Source: an uncultured Clostridia bacterium (GTDB lineage Bacteria > Bacillota > Clostridia > Oscillospirales > Ruminococcaceae). Taken from it: a stretch of DNA of 23,676 bases. Below are positions 17,163 to 23,676 of the stretch, piece after piece (within the stretch, counting starts at the first letter, position 1; each line of letters starts with the position of its first letter). Below the pieces are notes generated by a model that saw only the letters and a list, made by a program, of their open reading frames with translations, did not search any database and had not been told where the DNA came from. The DNA is taken from the NCBI GenBank assembly GCA_946613705.1, contig CAMOFU010000009.1, positions 1 through 23,676 of the forward strand, in the 5' to 3' direction. Position numbers and translations under genes: made by a program.

Positions 17163-17717
17163 TCAGATCGACATGATCTCTTTTTCTTTTTCAGCTACAT
17201 GAACATCTACCTGCTTAACATACTTATCTGTAAGCTTCTGTATCTGCTCTTCGCAGTCCTTCATATCGTCCTCGGTGATCTCATTGTTTTTCTTCATGGT
17301 CTTATACTTCTCGATAGCGTCCCTTCTGATCGAGCGGATAGCTACTTTTGTGTCCTCGCCCTGTTTCTTGACGTCCTTGACGATCCTCTTTCTGTCCTCC
17401 TCGGTGAGCTGCGGGAAGGTCATTCTCAGCACTGTACCGTCATTCTGAGGATTGATACCGATATCAGATGCCTGTATAGCCTTTTCGATCTTGCCCAGTA
17501 TAGATTTATCCCACGGAGTGATAACGAGCACCCTTGCCTCTGCTACGGAGACCGAAGCAAGCTGGTTCACGGGTGTGGGCGAGCCGTAATAATCAACTCT
17601 CACCTTATCAAGCACAGCAGGATTGGCTCTGCCGACTCTTACTGCGGCAAAATCCGAAAGCATAACATTTATGGATTTCTCCATTTTGGTCTTGGCCTTT
17701 TCTCTGACTTCTTTCAT
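17163..17717 (-). CDS. frr: Ribosome recycling factor
   Basis: Splits the post-termination ribosome together with EF-G. The 184-residue protein matches the usual length of about 185 and has the conserved VRVGRANPAVLD segment (26-37) and DYYGSPTPVNQLA (42-54). The start was moved from the ATG at 17726 to the ATG at 17717, because AAAGGA abuts the first ATG but is 9 bases from the second. It lies 47 bases after pyrH in the same operon. Confidence 0.97.
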   Translation of the reverse strand: MKEVREKAKTKMEKSINVMLSDFAAVRVGRANPAVLDKVRVDYYGSPTPVNQLASVSVAEARVLVITPWDKSILGKIEKAIQASDIGINPQNDGTVLRMTFPQLTEEDRKRIVKDVKKQGEDTKVAIRSIRRDAIEKYKTMKKNNEITEDDMKDCEEQIQKLTDKYVKQVDVHVAEKEKEIMSI

Positions 17718-17764
17718 ATCGCACATTCCTTTCGATGAAATTTATTAATGATCAAAGACAAATG

Positions 17765-18469
17765 TTACTTAACTATGGTGCCGATCTTCTCACCCATGCA
17801 GGCGCGGTATATATTATCGGGATCGGCAAGATCGAATACGAGGATCGGTATATTATTGTCCTTGCACATTGCGGCAGCAGTGGAATCCATAACTGCAAGA
17901 TCCTTGGAAAGTATATCCGTAAAGCTCAAAGTCTCAAACTTTACTGCATCGGGATACTTGTGAGGATCCTTGTTATAAACGCCGTCAACCATTGTTGCCT
18001 TGAAGAATATGTCTGCCTCTATCTCGGCAGCGCGAAGAGCTGCGGCGGTATCGGTCGAAAAGAAGGGGTTGCCCGTACCGCAGCCGAAGACGACTACTCT
18101 TCCCTTCTCAAAATGCCTCATAGCCTTGTTGCGGATATACGGTTCGGCCACCTGCGGCATTGAGATAGCTGTCTGAACCCTTACCTCCATACCGCAATTC
18201 TCAAGACCGTCCGCCACTGCAAGGGCATTCATGGCTGTTGCCAGCATACCGATGTGGTCGGCTCTTGTTCTGTCCATGCCTCCGCTTGATCTGCCTCTCC
18301 AGAAATTGCCGCCGCCTACTACGATACCGACCTCGACTCCTGCATCGACACATTTCTTGATGCTCTCGCCAAAACGGTTGATAACATCATAATCAAGCCC
18401 TATCTTTTTATCACCTGCGAGGGCTTCTCCGCTAAGCTTGAGAAGAATTCGTTTGTACTTGGAACCCAT
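17765..18469 (-). CDS. pyrH: UMP kinase (PyrH)
   Basis: Phosphorylates UMP to UDP, feeding all pyrimidine nucleotides. A 234-residue amino-acid-kinase-fold protein, normally hexameric. Visible motifs are LKLSGEAL (10-17), GGGNFWRG (52-59), the DRTRADHIGMLATAMNALA region (66-84) and GTGNPFFSTDTAAALRA (131-147). ATG at 18469 has AAGGAG about 10 bases upstream. It is the first gene of the eight-gene operon and has its own promoter; the rpsB and tsf genes often found upstream are not here. Confidence 0.97.
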   Translation of the reverse strand: MGSKYKRILLKLSGEALAGDKKIGLDYDVINRFGESIKKCVDAGVEVGIVVGGGNFWRGRSSGGMDRTRADHIGMLATAMNALAVADGLENCGMEVRVQTAISMPQVAEPYIRNKAMRHFEKGRVVVFGCGTGNPFFSTDTAAALRAAEIEADIFFKATMVDGVYNKDPHKYPDAVKFETLSFTDILSKDLAVMDSTAAAMCKDNNIPILVFDLADPDNIYRACMGEKIGTIVK

Positions 18470-18499
18470 ACCAATACCACTCCTTCATTTAAAAATGAC

Positions 18500-18511
18500 C
18501 GCCTTTAGGCG
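18500..18511. other. Short palindrome in the pyrH leader
   Basis: CGCCTTTAGGCG, a 12-bp inverted repeat (4-bp arms CGCC/GGCG; the central TTTA is the loop), lies 13-24 bases downstream of the predicted pyrH transcription start. It could form a small leader hairpin or be a protein site. The evidence is only the symmetry. Confidence 0.3.
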
Positions 18512-18530
18512 CGTATTCACTTATAATAAA

Positions 18531-18559
18531 ATTATACTACATTTCGCCCCGAAAGTAAA
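18531..18559 (-). promoter_or_regulatory. Sigma-A promoter of the pyrH-polC operon
   Basis: On the minus strand TTTACT (18554-18559) is followed by 17 bases and a perfect TATAAT (18531-18536). The start point should be near 18524, leaving a leader of about 54 bases before pyrH. It lies just beyond the yjbQ terminator, so the two operons are cleanly separated. Confidence 0.88.
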
Positions 18560-18579
18560 GGGGAAAATACAAAAAACAC

Positions 18580-18618
18580 AAAAAAATTCGGAATTTCAAA
18601 AATGAAGCTCCGAATTTT
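18580..18618 (-). terminator. Intrinsic terminator after yjbQ
   Basis: On the minus strand AAAATTCGGA (18609-18618) pairs with TCCGAATTTT (18583-18592), with extra pairs toward the loop, and runs into TTTTTTT. It begins about 10 bases after the yjbQ stop and ends the DUF512-der-plsY-gpsA-yjbQ unit. The A-rich 5' arm could give weaker activity on the opposite strand, but no plus-strand gene is present. Confidence 0.9.
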
Positions 18619-18627
18619 GTTTACAGA

Positions 18628-19029
18628 TCAATTTCGATCTTTTATTATCTTGACATAAAACCTGCGTGATCTCGGCCCGTCAAACTCAGTGAAATAGATA
18701 CCCTGCCATGTGCCGAGCAGCAGCTTTCCTTCCTCGATAATGACATTGACAGAGGCACCGATGCAGCTTGATTTAAGATGTGCCGCACTGTTGCCCTCTG
18801 CATGACGGAACTGCGGACGGTCGGGAAAGGTCTTATCAAGGGCATACAGCAGATCTGTCACCACATCGGGATCGGCATTCTCGTTGATAGTGATGCCTGC
18901 GGTGGTATGCGGGCAGAATACTATCGCAGCACCGCTTTCGACCCGCGACTCGATGAGGGCGCGTCTTACATAGCTCGTGATATTGTAAAAGCCTTCCTTT
19001 TCTGTATTCAGGTGATACTCATATACCAT
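18628..19029 (-). CDS. yjbQ: YjbQ/UPF0047 family protein
   Basis: A small cytosolic protein of 133 residues. Family members are annotated as secondary thiamine-phosphate synthase because E. coli YjbQ shows weak side activity; the true role is unsettled. The family motifs CPHTTAGITINE (39-50), HAEGNSAAH (76-84) and GTWQGIYF (106-113) are intact, including the conserved histidines. ATG at 19029 has AAGGAG upstream, and that site overlaps the gpsA stop (TAAGGAG). It is the last gene before a terminator, co-transcribed with phospholipid genes, which hints at but does not prove a link. Confidence 0.93.
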   Translation of the reverse strand: MVYEYHLNTEKEGFYNITSYVRRALIESRVESGAAIVFCPHTTAGITINENADPDVVTDLLYALDKTFPDRPQFRHAEGNSAAHLKSSCIGASVNVIIEEGKLLLGTWQGIYFTEFDGPRSRRFYVKIIKDRN

Positions 19030-19041
19030 AGCAAACGCTCC

Positions 19042-20058
19042 TTAGAATTCGTGTCTGACAAGAAACTGATCCTCTGTCTCATTCTTAACGGGACGGCCCA
19101 TAAGGTTTTTGAGCGCCTCATAAGGGTTTACTCCCTCGAAGAGCAGCTTATAGAGCTGTTCGGTGATCGGCAGCTCCACACCGAGCTTTTTGGCAAGATC
19201 GTAGGCATTCTGAGTGCAGACATAACCCTCAACGGTGCCGACCTGTTCAACTGCTTCGGCGGGTGATACCCCTTTGCCGATAAGTATTCCTGCGCGGCGG
19301 TTGCGGCTGTGCATCGAGCAGCAGGTAACTATCAGATCACCGATACCGCTCAGCCCCGCAAAAGTCTCAGGCTTAGCGCCCATTGCAAGACCAAGAGTCC
19401 TGATCTCCTTGATGCCGCGGGTCATCAGTGCTGCCTTTGTATTATCGCCCATTTCGAGACCGTCAAGGACACCTGCGGCAAGAGCGATAATGTTTTTCAG
19501 TGCTCCTCCGAGCTCGCAGCCTACAACATCGTCATTGACATAAACTCTGAACGTTGAATTTGACAGTATTTCCTGAACATAGTTTGAAGCCTGCCTGTCA
19601 TCGGAGGCAACAACCACAGTGGTGGGAATGCCCCTTGCAAGCTCCTCGGCGTGGCTGGGACCCGTAAGAATGCAGATAGTGTTTTCGGGGAAGCATTCTT
19701 TCATCACAACACTCATGGTTTTCAGCGTATTGTTTTCAAGACCCTTGGCGGTATTTACGATTATGCTGTTCTTTGAGACAAACGGTGCCGCCTCCTCGCA
19801 CACTCCCCTGATGAATGAAGTGGGTATGCCTACGATGATGAGATCCTTATCCTTAACGCAAGAGATATCTGTTGTGAGCTTTATATCCTTTGGTATCTTC
19901 ACACCCGGGAGCTTTGCTTTGAGACTGCCTGTACGGTTGATCGTATCGATCTCGTCCTGAAACTTAGACCATACAACAACGTCATGCCCTGCTCTTCGGC
20001 ACATTACTGCAAGAGACAGGCCGAATCCGCCCGAGCCGAGTATAGCAATATTTGCCAT
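19042..20058 (-). CDS. gpsA: Glycerol-3-phosphate dehydrogenase [NAD(P)+] (GpsA)
   Basis: Reduces dihydroxyacetone phosphate to sn-glycerol-3-phosphate, the backbone for phospholipids. The 338-residue protein has the NAD(P)-binding GSGGFG loop (8-13), the TGPSHAEEL motif (132-140), and the catalytic lysine K188 in GALKNIIALAAG. Length is normal. ATG at 20058 follows plsY by 3 bases, with its AGGAGGAG site inside the end of plsY. Its product is the direct substrate of PlsY, so the pair works in sequence. Confidence 0.97.
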   Translation of the reverse strand: MANIAILGSGGFGLSLAVMCRRAGHDVVVWSKFQDEIDTINRTGSLKAKLPGVKIPKDIKLTTDISCVKDKDLIIVGIPTSFIRGVCEEAAPFVSKNSIIVNTAKGLENNTLKTMSVVMKECFPENTICILTGPSHAEELARGIPTTVVVASDDRQASNYVQEILSNSTFRVYVNDDVVGCELGGALKNIIALAAGVLDGLEMGDNTKAALMTRGIKEIRTLGLAMGAKPETFAGLSGIGDLIVTCCSMHSRNRRAGILIGKGVSPAEAVEQVGTVEGYVCTQNAYDLAKKLGVELPITEQLYKLLFEGVNPYEALKNLMGRPVKNETEDQFLVRHEF

Positions 20059-20061
20059 AGA

Positions 20062-20733
20062 TCACTCCTCCTGTTCCTTATCCTTATTCTTTGAGCCGAA
20101 CTTATTCTCTGTCCCTTCAATCAGCCGTTTGATATTCGGGCGGTGCATAACGACGATGAACACAGTGAATATACAAGCCATTCCTGCGTTTATCCAGTGA
20201 GATTCTATACCTCTCCAGGACTGGATAAGCACCGTAAAGATCGGATATGCCACGGCAGCACAGATAGAACCGAGAGACACATATTTGGTAAGCGCGAGAA
20301 TGATCGCAAAAACCGTTACCGAAAAAAGACAGGTCAGCGGGTCTATAGCGAGCAAAGTGGTCGCAGTTATAAGCACACCCTTGCCGCCGTGGAATTTGTA
20401 GAACACGGGGAAGATGTGACCGAGCATCACAGCAAGTCCCGCAACATAGCCGATAAACAGCTTGTTGTCAAAAAATACTACACCGAAGCCGTAAGTAACG
20501 ACCAGTCTGCACACAACTACTGCAATAACGCCCTTGGCAAGATCTGCAAGCAAGGTTGCAAGTGCAGGGCCTTTTCCGAATACACGCAGTACATTTGTAA
20601 GCCCGGCATTACCCGAGCCGTAATCTCTTATATCCTTCTTTTTCAGCAGTCGGCAAACGATTATCGCAGAATTCATACTGCCGAACAGATACGAAAACAC
20701 AACAGTAAACAGTATACTGAAGAACTCCTTCAA
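20062..20733 (-). CDS. plsY: Acyl-phosphate:glycerol-3-phosphate acyltransferase (PlsY)
   Basis: Membrane enzyme that transfers the acyl group from acyl-phosphate to glycerol-3-phosphate. The 223-residue protein has several hydrophobic helices and the family motifs GSMNSA (18-23), GSGNAGLTN (39-47) and FHGGKGV (114-120). The C-terminus is charged (ending KDKEQEE). The start is TTG at 20733, with AAGGAG 8 bases upstream; no ATG lies nearby with a better site. It follows der by 18 bases and sits directly before gpsA. Confidence 0.96.
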   Translation of the reverse strand: MKEFFSILFTVVFSYLFGSMNSAIIVCRLLKKKDIRDYGSGNAGLTNVLRVFGKGPALATLLADLAKGVIAVVVCRLVVTYGFGVVFFDNKLFIGYVAGLAVMLGHIFPVFYKFHGGKGVLITATTLLAIDPLTCLFSVTVFAIILALTKYVSLGSICAAVAYPIFTVLIQSWRGIESHWINAGMACIFTVFIVVMHRPNIKRLIEGTENKFGSKNKDKEQEE

Positions 20734-20751
20734 AACTATCTCTCCTTGAAT

Positions 20752-22083
20752 TTATTTTACATCGTTTCTATCTCGTTCGCGCACCTTGATAACAATGGGT
20801 GTACAGTTAAGAGAAAAGGTCTCTCTGATCTGATTCTCAATGTAGCGCTGATATGAAAAATGGAAAAGCTCCGCCCTGTTGACAAAAGCAACGAACGTCG
20901 GCGGCTTTGTCGAGGCCTGTGTCATATAGTAGATCTTCAGTCTTCTTCCCTTGTCGGACGGCGGCTGCACGCGGGCGGTCGCATAGGCAAGCACATCGTT
21001 CAGCCTGCCCGTAGGTATACGGACTGCATTCTGCTCGGCCGCATACTTTACGGTCTCGAACAGCTTATCTATCCTCAGACCTGTTTTAGCGGATATGAAC
21101 ACGAACGGAACATAGCTCATAAAGCTGAAATCGTCTTCAAGCTTTTTGCGGTATTCGTCCATCGTGCGGGTCTCTTTCTCGACAGCGTCCCATTTATTGA
21201 CTGCAACTACGCAGGCCTTGCCCTTTTCGTGGGCATAACCCGCGACCTTTGAATCCTGCTCGGTAAAGCCGACGGTCGCATCTATCACGATCACGGCAAC
21301 ATCAGCTCTGTCCACCGCCATATAAGACCGCAGAACGCTGTATTTCTCTACCGCCTCCAAGACCTTTGATTTGCGCCTTATCCCCGCGGTATCTATCAGC
21401 ACGAACTTGCCGTGCTCATTCTCATAGAAGGTATCTGTAGCATCTCTGGTAGTGCCTGCGATATCGGATACGATAACTCTTTCCTCGCCGCATATCTTAT
21501 TTATGATAGAAGATTTGCCAACATTCGGCTTACCGATAACAGCGACTCTTATAACGTCCTCGCCGTAATCCTCTTCACTTTCCTCGGGGAGATATTTGAG
21601 CACCTCATCGAGCAGATCACCCGTTCCGTGACCGTGAACGGAAGAAACAGCGATCGGTTCGCCAAGACCGAGGTTGTAGAACTCGTAAAACTCCATAGGC
21701 GGCTCACCGATGCTGTCGCACTTATTTACGCACAGCACCACGGGCTTGCCTGATTTTTGCAGCATTGCCGCCACATCCATATCGCTTGCGGTAACGCCCG
21801 ACTTCAGATCGACCACAAGTATGATAACATCAGCCTTGGTGATAGCAAGCTCTGCCTGACGGCGCATCTGTGACAGGATAACATCATCCGAATCAGGCTC
21901 TATACCGCCCGTATCAACAAGCATGAACTCGTGTGAGAGCCATTCACACTTCGCGTATATCCTGTCTCTCGTAACGCCCGGGGTATCCTCGACGATCGAA
22001 AGCTTCTGACCGATAAGTTTATTAAAAAGCGTGCTCTTGCCGACGTTCGGTCTGCCGACCACAGCAACGACAGGAAGTGCCAT
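20752..22083 (-). CDS. der: Ribosome-assembly GTPase Der (EngA)
   Basis: Essential GTPase with two tandem G domains, needed for 50S subunit maturation. The 443 residues show G domain 1 with GRPNVGKS (10-17), DTGG (57-60), NKCD (120-123); G domain 2 with GKPNVGKS (184-191), DTAG (231-234), NKWD (296-299); and a KH-like C-terminal domain. ATG at 22083 has AAGGAG 8 bases upstream, and that site starts with the TAA stop of the DUF512 gene. The pairing with the DUF512 gene is common in Clostridia. Confidence 0.98.
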   Translation of the reverse strand: MALPVVAVVGRPNVGKSTLFNKLIGQKLSIVEDTPGVTRDRIYAKCEWLSHEFMLVDTGGIEPDSDDVILSQMRRQAELAITKADVIILVVDLKSGVTASDMDVAAMLQKSGKPVVLCVNKCDSIGEPPMEFYEFYNLGLGEPIAVSSVHGHGTGDLLDEVLKYLPEESEEDYGEDVIRVAVIGKPNVGKSSIINKICGEERVIVSDIAGTTRDATDTFYENEHGKFVLIDTAGIRRKSKVLEAVEKYSVLRSYMAVDRADVAVIVIDATVGFTEQDSKVAGYAHEKGKACVVAVNKWDAVEKETRTMDEYRKKLEDDFSFMSYVPFVFISAKTGLRIDKLFETVKYAAEQNAVRIPTGRLNDVLAYATARVQPPSDKGRRLKIYYMTQASTKPPTFVAFVNRAELFHFSYQRYIENQIRETFSLNCTPIVIKVRERDRNDVK

Positions 22084-22095
22084 TATATCATCTCC

Positions 22096-23406
22096 TTATA
22101 TTTCCGATTCGATACCCAAAACAGCATCAAGGTATTCAAATCCGTCATTTCTTGAAGCTCTGACGCTGATATCCAGTTCCCTTTCCACATCACTGACCGA
22201 AAGATCATCAAGGAACACGGGCTCATCTGCTTTGAGCATCACCCTTGGTATCAGCAGCTGATCTCCGAGCTCCAGACCCTTCAGCTGAGAGATCAGATCC
22301 CCCGCAGTGACAAGTCCTGCTACAGTTATAGTTTCACCGAAAAAATGATTGACTATCCCCACGACACGAATACTAAGCTGCGGGAGCTTTCGGGTGATAA
22401 TGCCTGCAAGCATTCTGTGAAAGCCCTCTGCGGCGGTGCCTGTGGCAATGGTGACACTTCTCGGCGGGATATCGGTATCGCAGAGCTCAAGCGCCTGCAT
22501 AACCTCGTCATAGAGCGATCTCAGCAATCCCACGCCGTTCTCATACTGCGGATAATCCTCATAGAATTCTGTAGACGGGAGCTCACGCTCAGCGATAAGA
22601 TAGAACTCATCGGCAGGAAAGCACATCCTTGTCTCCCACTTGGCAAGGCATTCAGCAGCCTTCCTTTCGATGATATCAATAACAGCGCCTGCCTCCTGTT
22701 TTGTGAAGGGGCGCAGCGGATAAAGCCCCTCTCTGAACTTGGTAACTCCGACGGGAACGATGGCGACAGACTGTATATTCGGCATAAGTGCCGAAAGGTC
22801 GTCAAGAGTTCGTTCAAGCTCGGCGCCGTCATTGATCTCGGGACAGCAAACTATCTGGCAGTTCATCATCAGGCCGCTGTCGGCGATCTGTTTAAGGTAT
22901 TTGAGCTTTTCACCCGCAAAGCGGTTGTGCATCATTTTGCATCTCAGCTCGGGATTTGTGGTGTGGACCGAGACATTGATATTCAGCCTCATCTCACAGA
23001 TGCGGTCGATATCCTTATCCTGCAAATTAGTGAGCGTAACATAATTACCCTGCAAAAATGATAGTCTTGCATCGTCGTCCTTGAAATACAGCGTTTCGCG
23101 CATTCCCTTCGGCATCTGATCTATAAAGCAGAAGATGCAGTTGTTGCAGCAGGAACGCTTATCGTCCATCAGGAAGGATCTGAATTCGAGCCCGAGCTCA
23201 TCATATTCGGATTTATATACGACCTTTGAAAAAGAGCGGCCCTCGCGTTCGAGCACCAGCTCGAGCCTGTCCTCTGCGCAGTAAAACATATAATCAAGCA
23301 CATCATTGATCTCATGACCGTTTACACTTACAAGCACATCGCCCGCACTGATCTTAGCGCGTGCAGCAGGGCTTCTCGGCGATACTCCCGTGACTACAGC
23401 AGCCAT
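22096..23406 (-). CDS. DUF512 family protein with PDZ and radical-SAM-like Fe-S domain
   Basis: A 436-residue protein of unknown function, widely conserved. An N-terminal PDZ-like domain (about 1-60) is followed by a NifB/MoaA-related radical SAM region with the cysteine motif C86-x3-C90-x2-C93 (CCNNCIFC) and then the C-terminal DUF512 domain. No substrate is known. The start ATG at 23406 has AAAAGGAG 7 bases upstream. A longer frame from a TTG at 23433 would run into the T run of the rpmF terminator and is rejected. It is the first gene of the unit with der, plsY, gpsA and yjbQ, and I see no clear promoter before it. Confidence 0.92.
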   Translation of the reverse strand: MAAVVTGVSPRSPAARAKISAGDVLVSVNGHEINDVLDYMFYCAEDRLELVLEREGRSFSKVVYKSEYDELGLEFRSFLMDDKRSCCNNCIFCFIDQMPKGMRETLYFKDDDARLSFLQGNYVTLTNLQDKDIDRICEMRLNINVSVHTTNPELRCKMMHNRFAGEKLKYLKQIADSGLMMNCQIVCCPEINDGAELERTLDDLSALMPNIQSVAIVPVGVTKFREGLYPLRPFTKQEAGAVIDIIERKAAECLAKWETRMCFPADEFYLIAERELPSTEFYEDYPQYENGVGLLRSLYDEVMQALELCDTDIPPRSVTIATGTAAEGFHRMLAGIITRKLPQLSIRVVGIVNHFFGETITVAGLVTAGDLISQLKGLELGDQLLIPRVMLKADEPVFLDDLSVSDVERELDISVRASRNDGFEYLDAVLGIESEI

Positions 23407-23431
23407 AAGCTCACTCCTTTTCAAAAGTCGC

Positions 23432-23478
23432 AAAAAAGGCAGAGAGGAAGGACCCGTAAAGGCCCTTTATCCCTGCCT
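23432..23478 (-). terminator. Strong intrinsic terminator after rpmF
   Basis: On the minus strand an 18-pair stem with two mismatches (AGGCAG at the base pairing with CTGCCT, GGGCC with GGTCC near the top) and a 6-base loop is followed by TTTTTT. It begins 56 bases after the rpmF stop. Its T run ends only about 25 bases before the DUF512 start codon, so any transcript entering the DUF512-der unit from rpmF must pass it. Confidence 0.93.
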
Positions 23479-23533
23479 GAAAACGCAACAGAAGCGCAGG
23501 CTCACCACCTGCTATCTGCAATAGACAGAACGA

Positions 23534-23676
23534 TCACTCGCCCATCTTGATAACCTCAACACCCTTGTAATAGCCGCAGTTCTTGCAAACCTTGTGAGGA
23601 GCGGTCAGCTCGCCACAGTTTGAGCATCTGCTGAGTGCAGGCGCTTGCAGCTTCCAAACAGCCGAGCGTCTTTTAT
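23534..23676 (-). CDS. rpmF: 50S ribosomal protein L32 (partial, 5' end outside window)
   Basis: The last 46 residues plus stop of L32 are present; the start lies beyond the right edge. The visible part contains RRSAVWKLQAPALS and a zinc ribbon with two CxxC pairs (CSNC and CKNC), followed by GYYKGVEVIKMGE, matching the C-terminal half of the family. This is the zinc-binding (C+) version. The gene is too short and too near the edge for a long open frame, but the match is clear. A strong terminator follows. Confidence 0.95.
   Translation of the reverse strand, partial: KRRSAVWKLQAPALSRCSNCGELTAPHKVCKNCGYYKGVEVIKMGE

Noticed and set aside
23407..23433. TTG start extending the DUF512 protein by nine residues
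   Set aside because: It would begin inside the T run of the rpmF terminator and place the ribosome site inside the coding region.
1..23676. CRISPR array, insertion sequence, prophage, toxin-antitoxin or defence genes
   Set aside because: No repeated units, terminal inverted repeats, transposase or phage motifs were seen. All genes are core metabolism or information processing apart from the methyltransferase and the cysteine-rich orphan.

Overview
The window looks like chromosome from a Gram-positive, Clostridia-type bacterium, most likely a Ruminococcus-like member of the Oscillospiraceae. This is inferred from several things: a PolC-type replicative polymerase, the pyrH-frr-uppS-cdsA-dxr-rseP-ispG-polC gene order, a HisZ/short-HisG histidine pathway, strong AGGAGG-like ribosome binding sites and a roughly balanced base composition. 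Every convincing gene is on the minus strand, so the biology reads from high to low coordinates. Genes are packed tightly with only short gaps. I see no tRNA, rRNA, CRISPR array, insertion sequence or prophage gene, and no stretch over 300 bases without a gene.

From the right edge: the 3' part of rpmF (ribosomal protein L32) ends in a strong hairpin terminator. Next comes a five-gene cluster: a DUF512/PDZ radical-SAM-like protein, der (ribosome-assembly GTPase), plsY and gpsA (first steps of glycerophospholipid synthesis) and yjbQ, closed by a second terminator. A near-consensus sigma-A promoter then starts the eight-gene pyrH operon, which joins UMP kinase, ribosome recycling, undecaprenyl-PP and CDP-diacylglycerol synthesis, two MEP-pathway isoprenoid enzymes, the site-2 protease RseP and DNA polymerase III PolC. 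rpsB-tsf, often found upstream of pyrH, is absent here, and ispG sits where Bacillus has proS.

After polC, about 114 bases hold a strong promoter (TTGACA, 17 bp, TATTAT) overlaid by two perfect palindromes. They control a histidine operon: hisZ, hisG, hisD, hisB, hisH, a class I SAM-dependent methyltransferase, hisF, hisI and hisE, ended by a terminator. hisA and hisC are missing from the cluster, and the methyltransferase occupies the usual hisA position between hisH and hisF.

At the left edge a stand-alone, cysteine-rich, uncharacterised protein gene lies between two terminators. I found no convincing new defence or mobile system. The parts most worth a second look are the methyltransferase in the his operon, the his operator, the cysteine-rich orphan with a possible sporulation-type promoter, and the DUF512-der-plsY-gpsA-yjbQ unit that has no visible promoter of its own. 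Many annotated-length starts were shortened because the longest frames run through their own ribosome binding sites.
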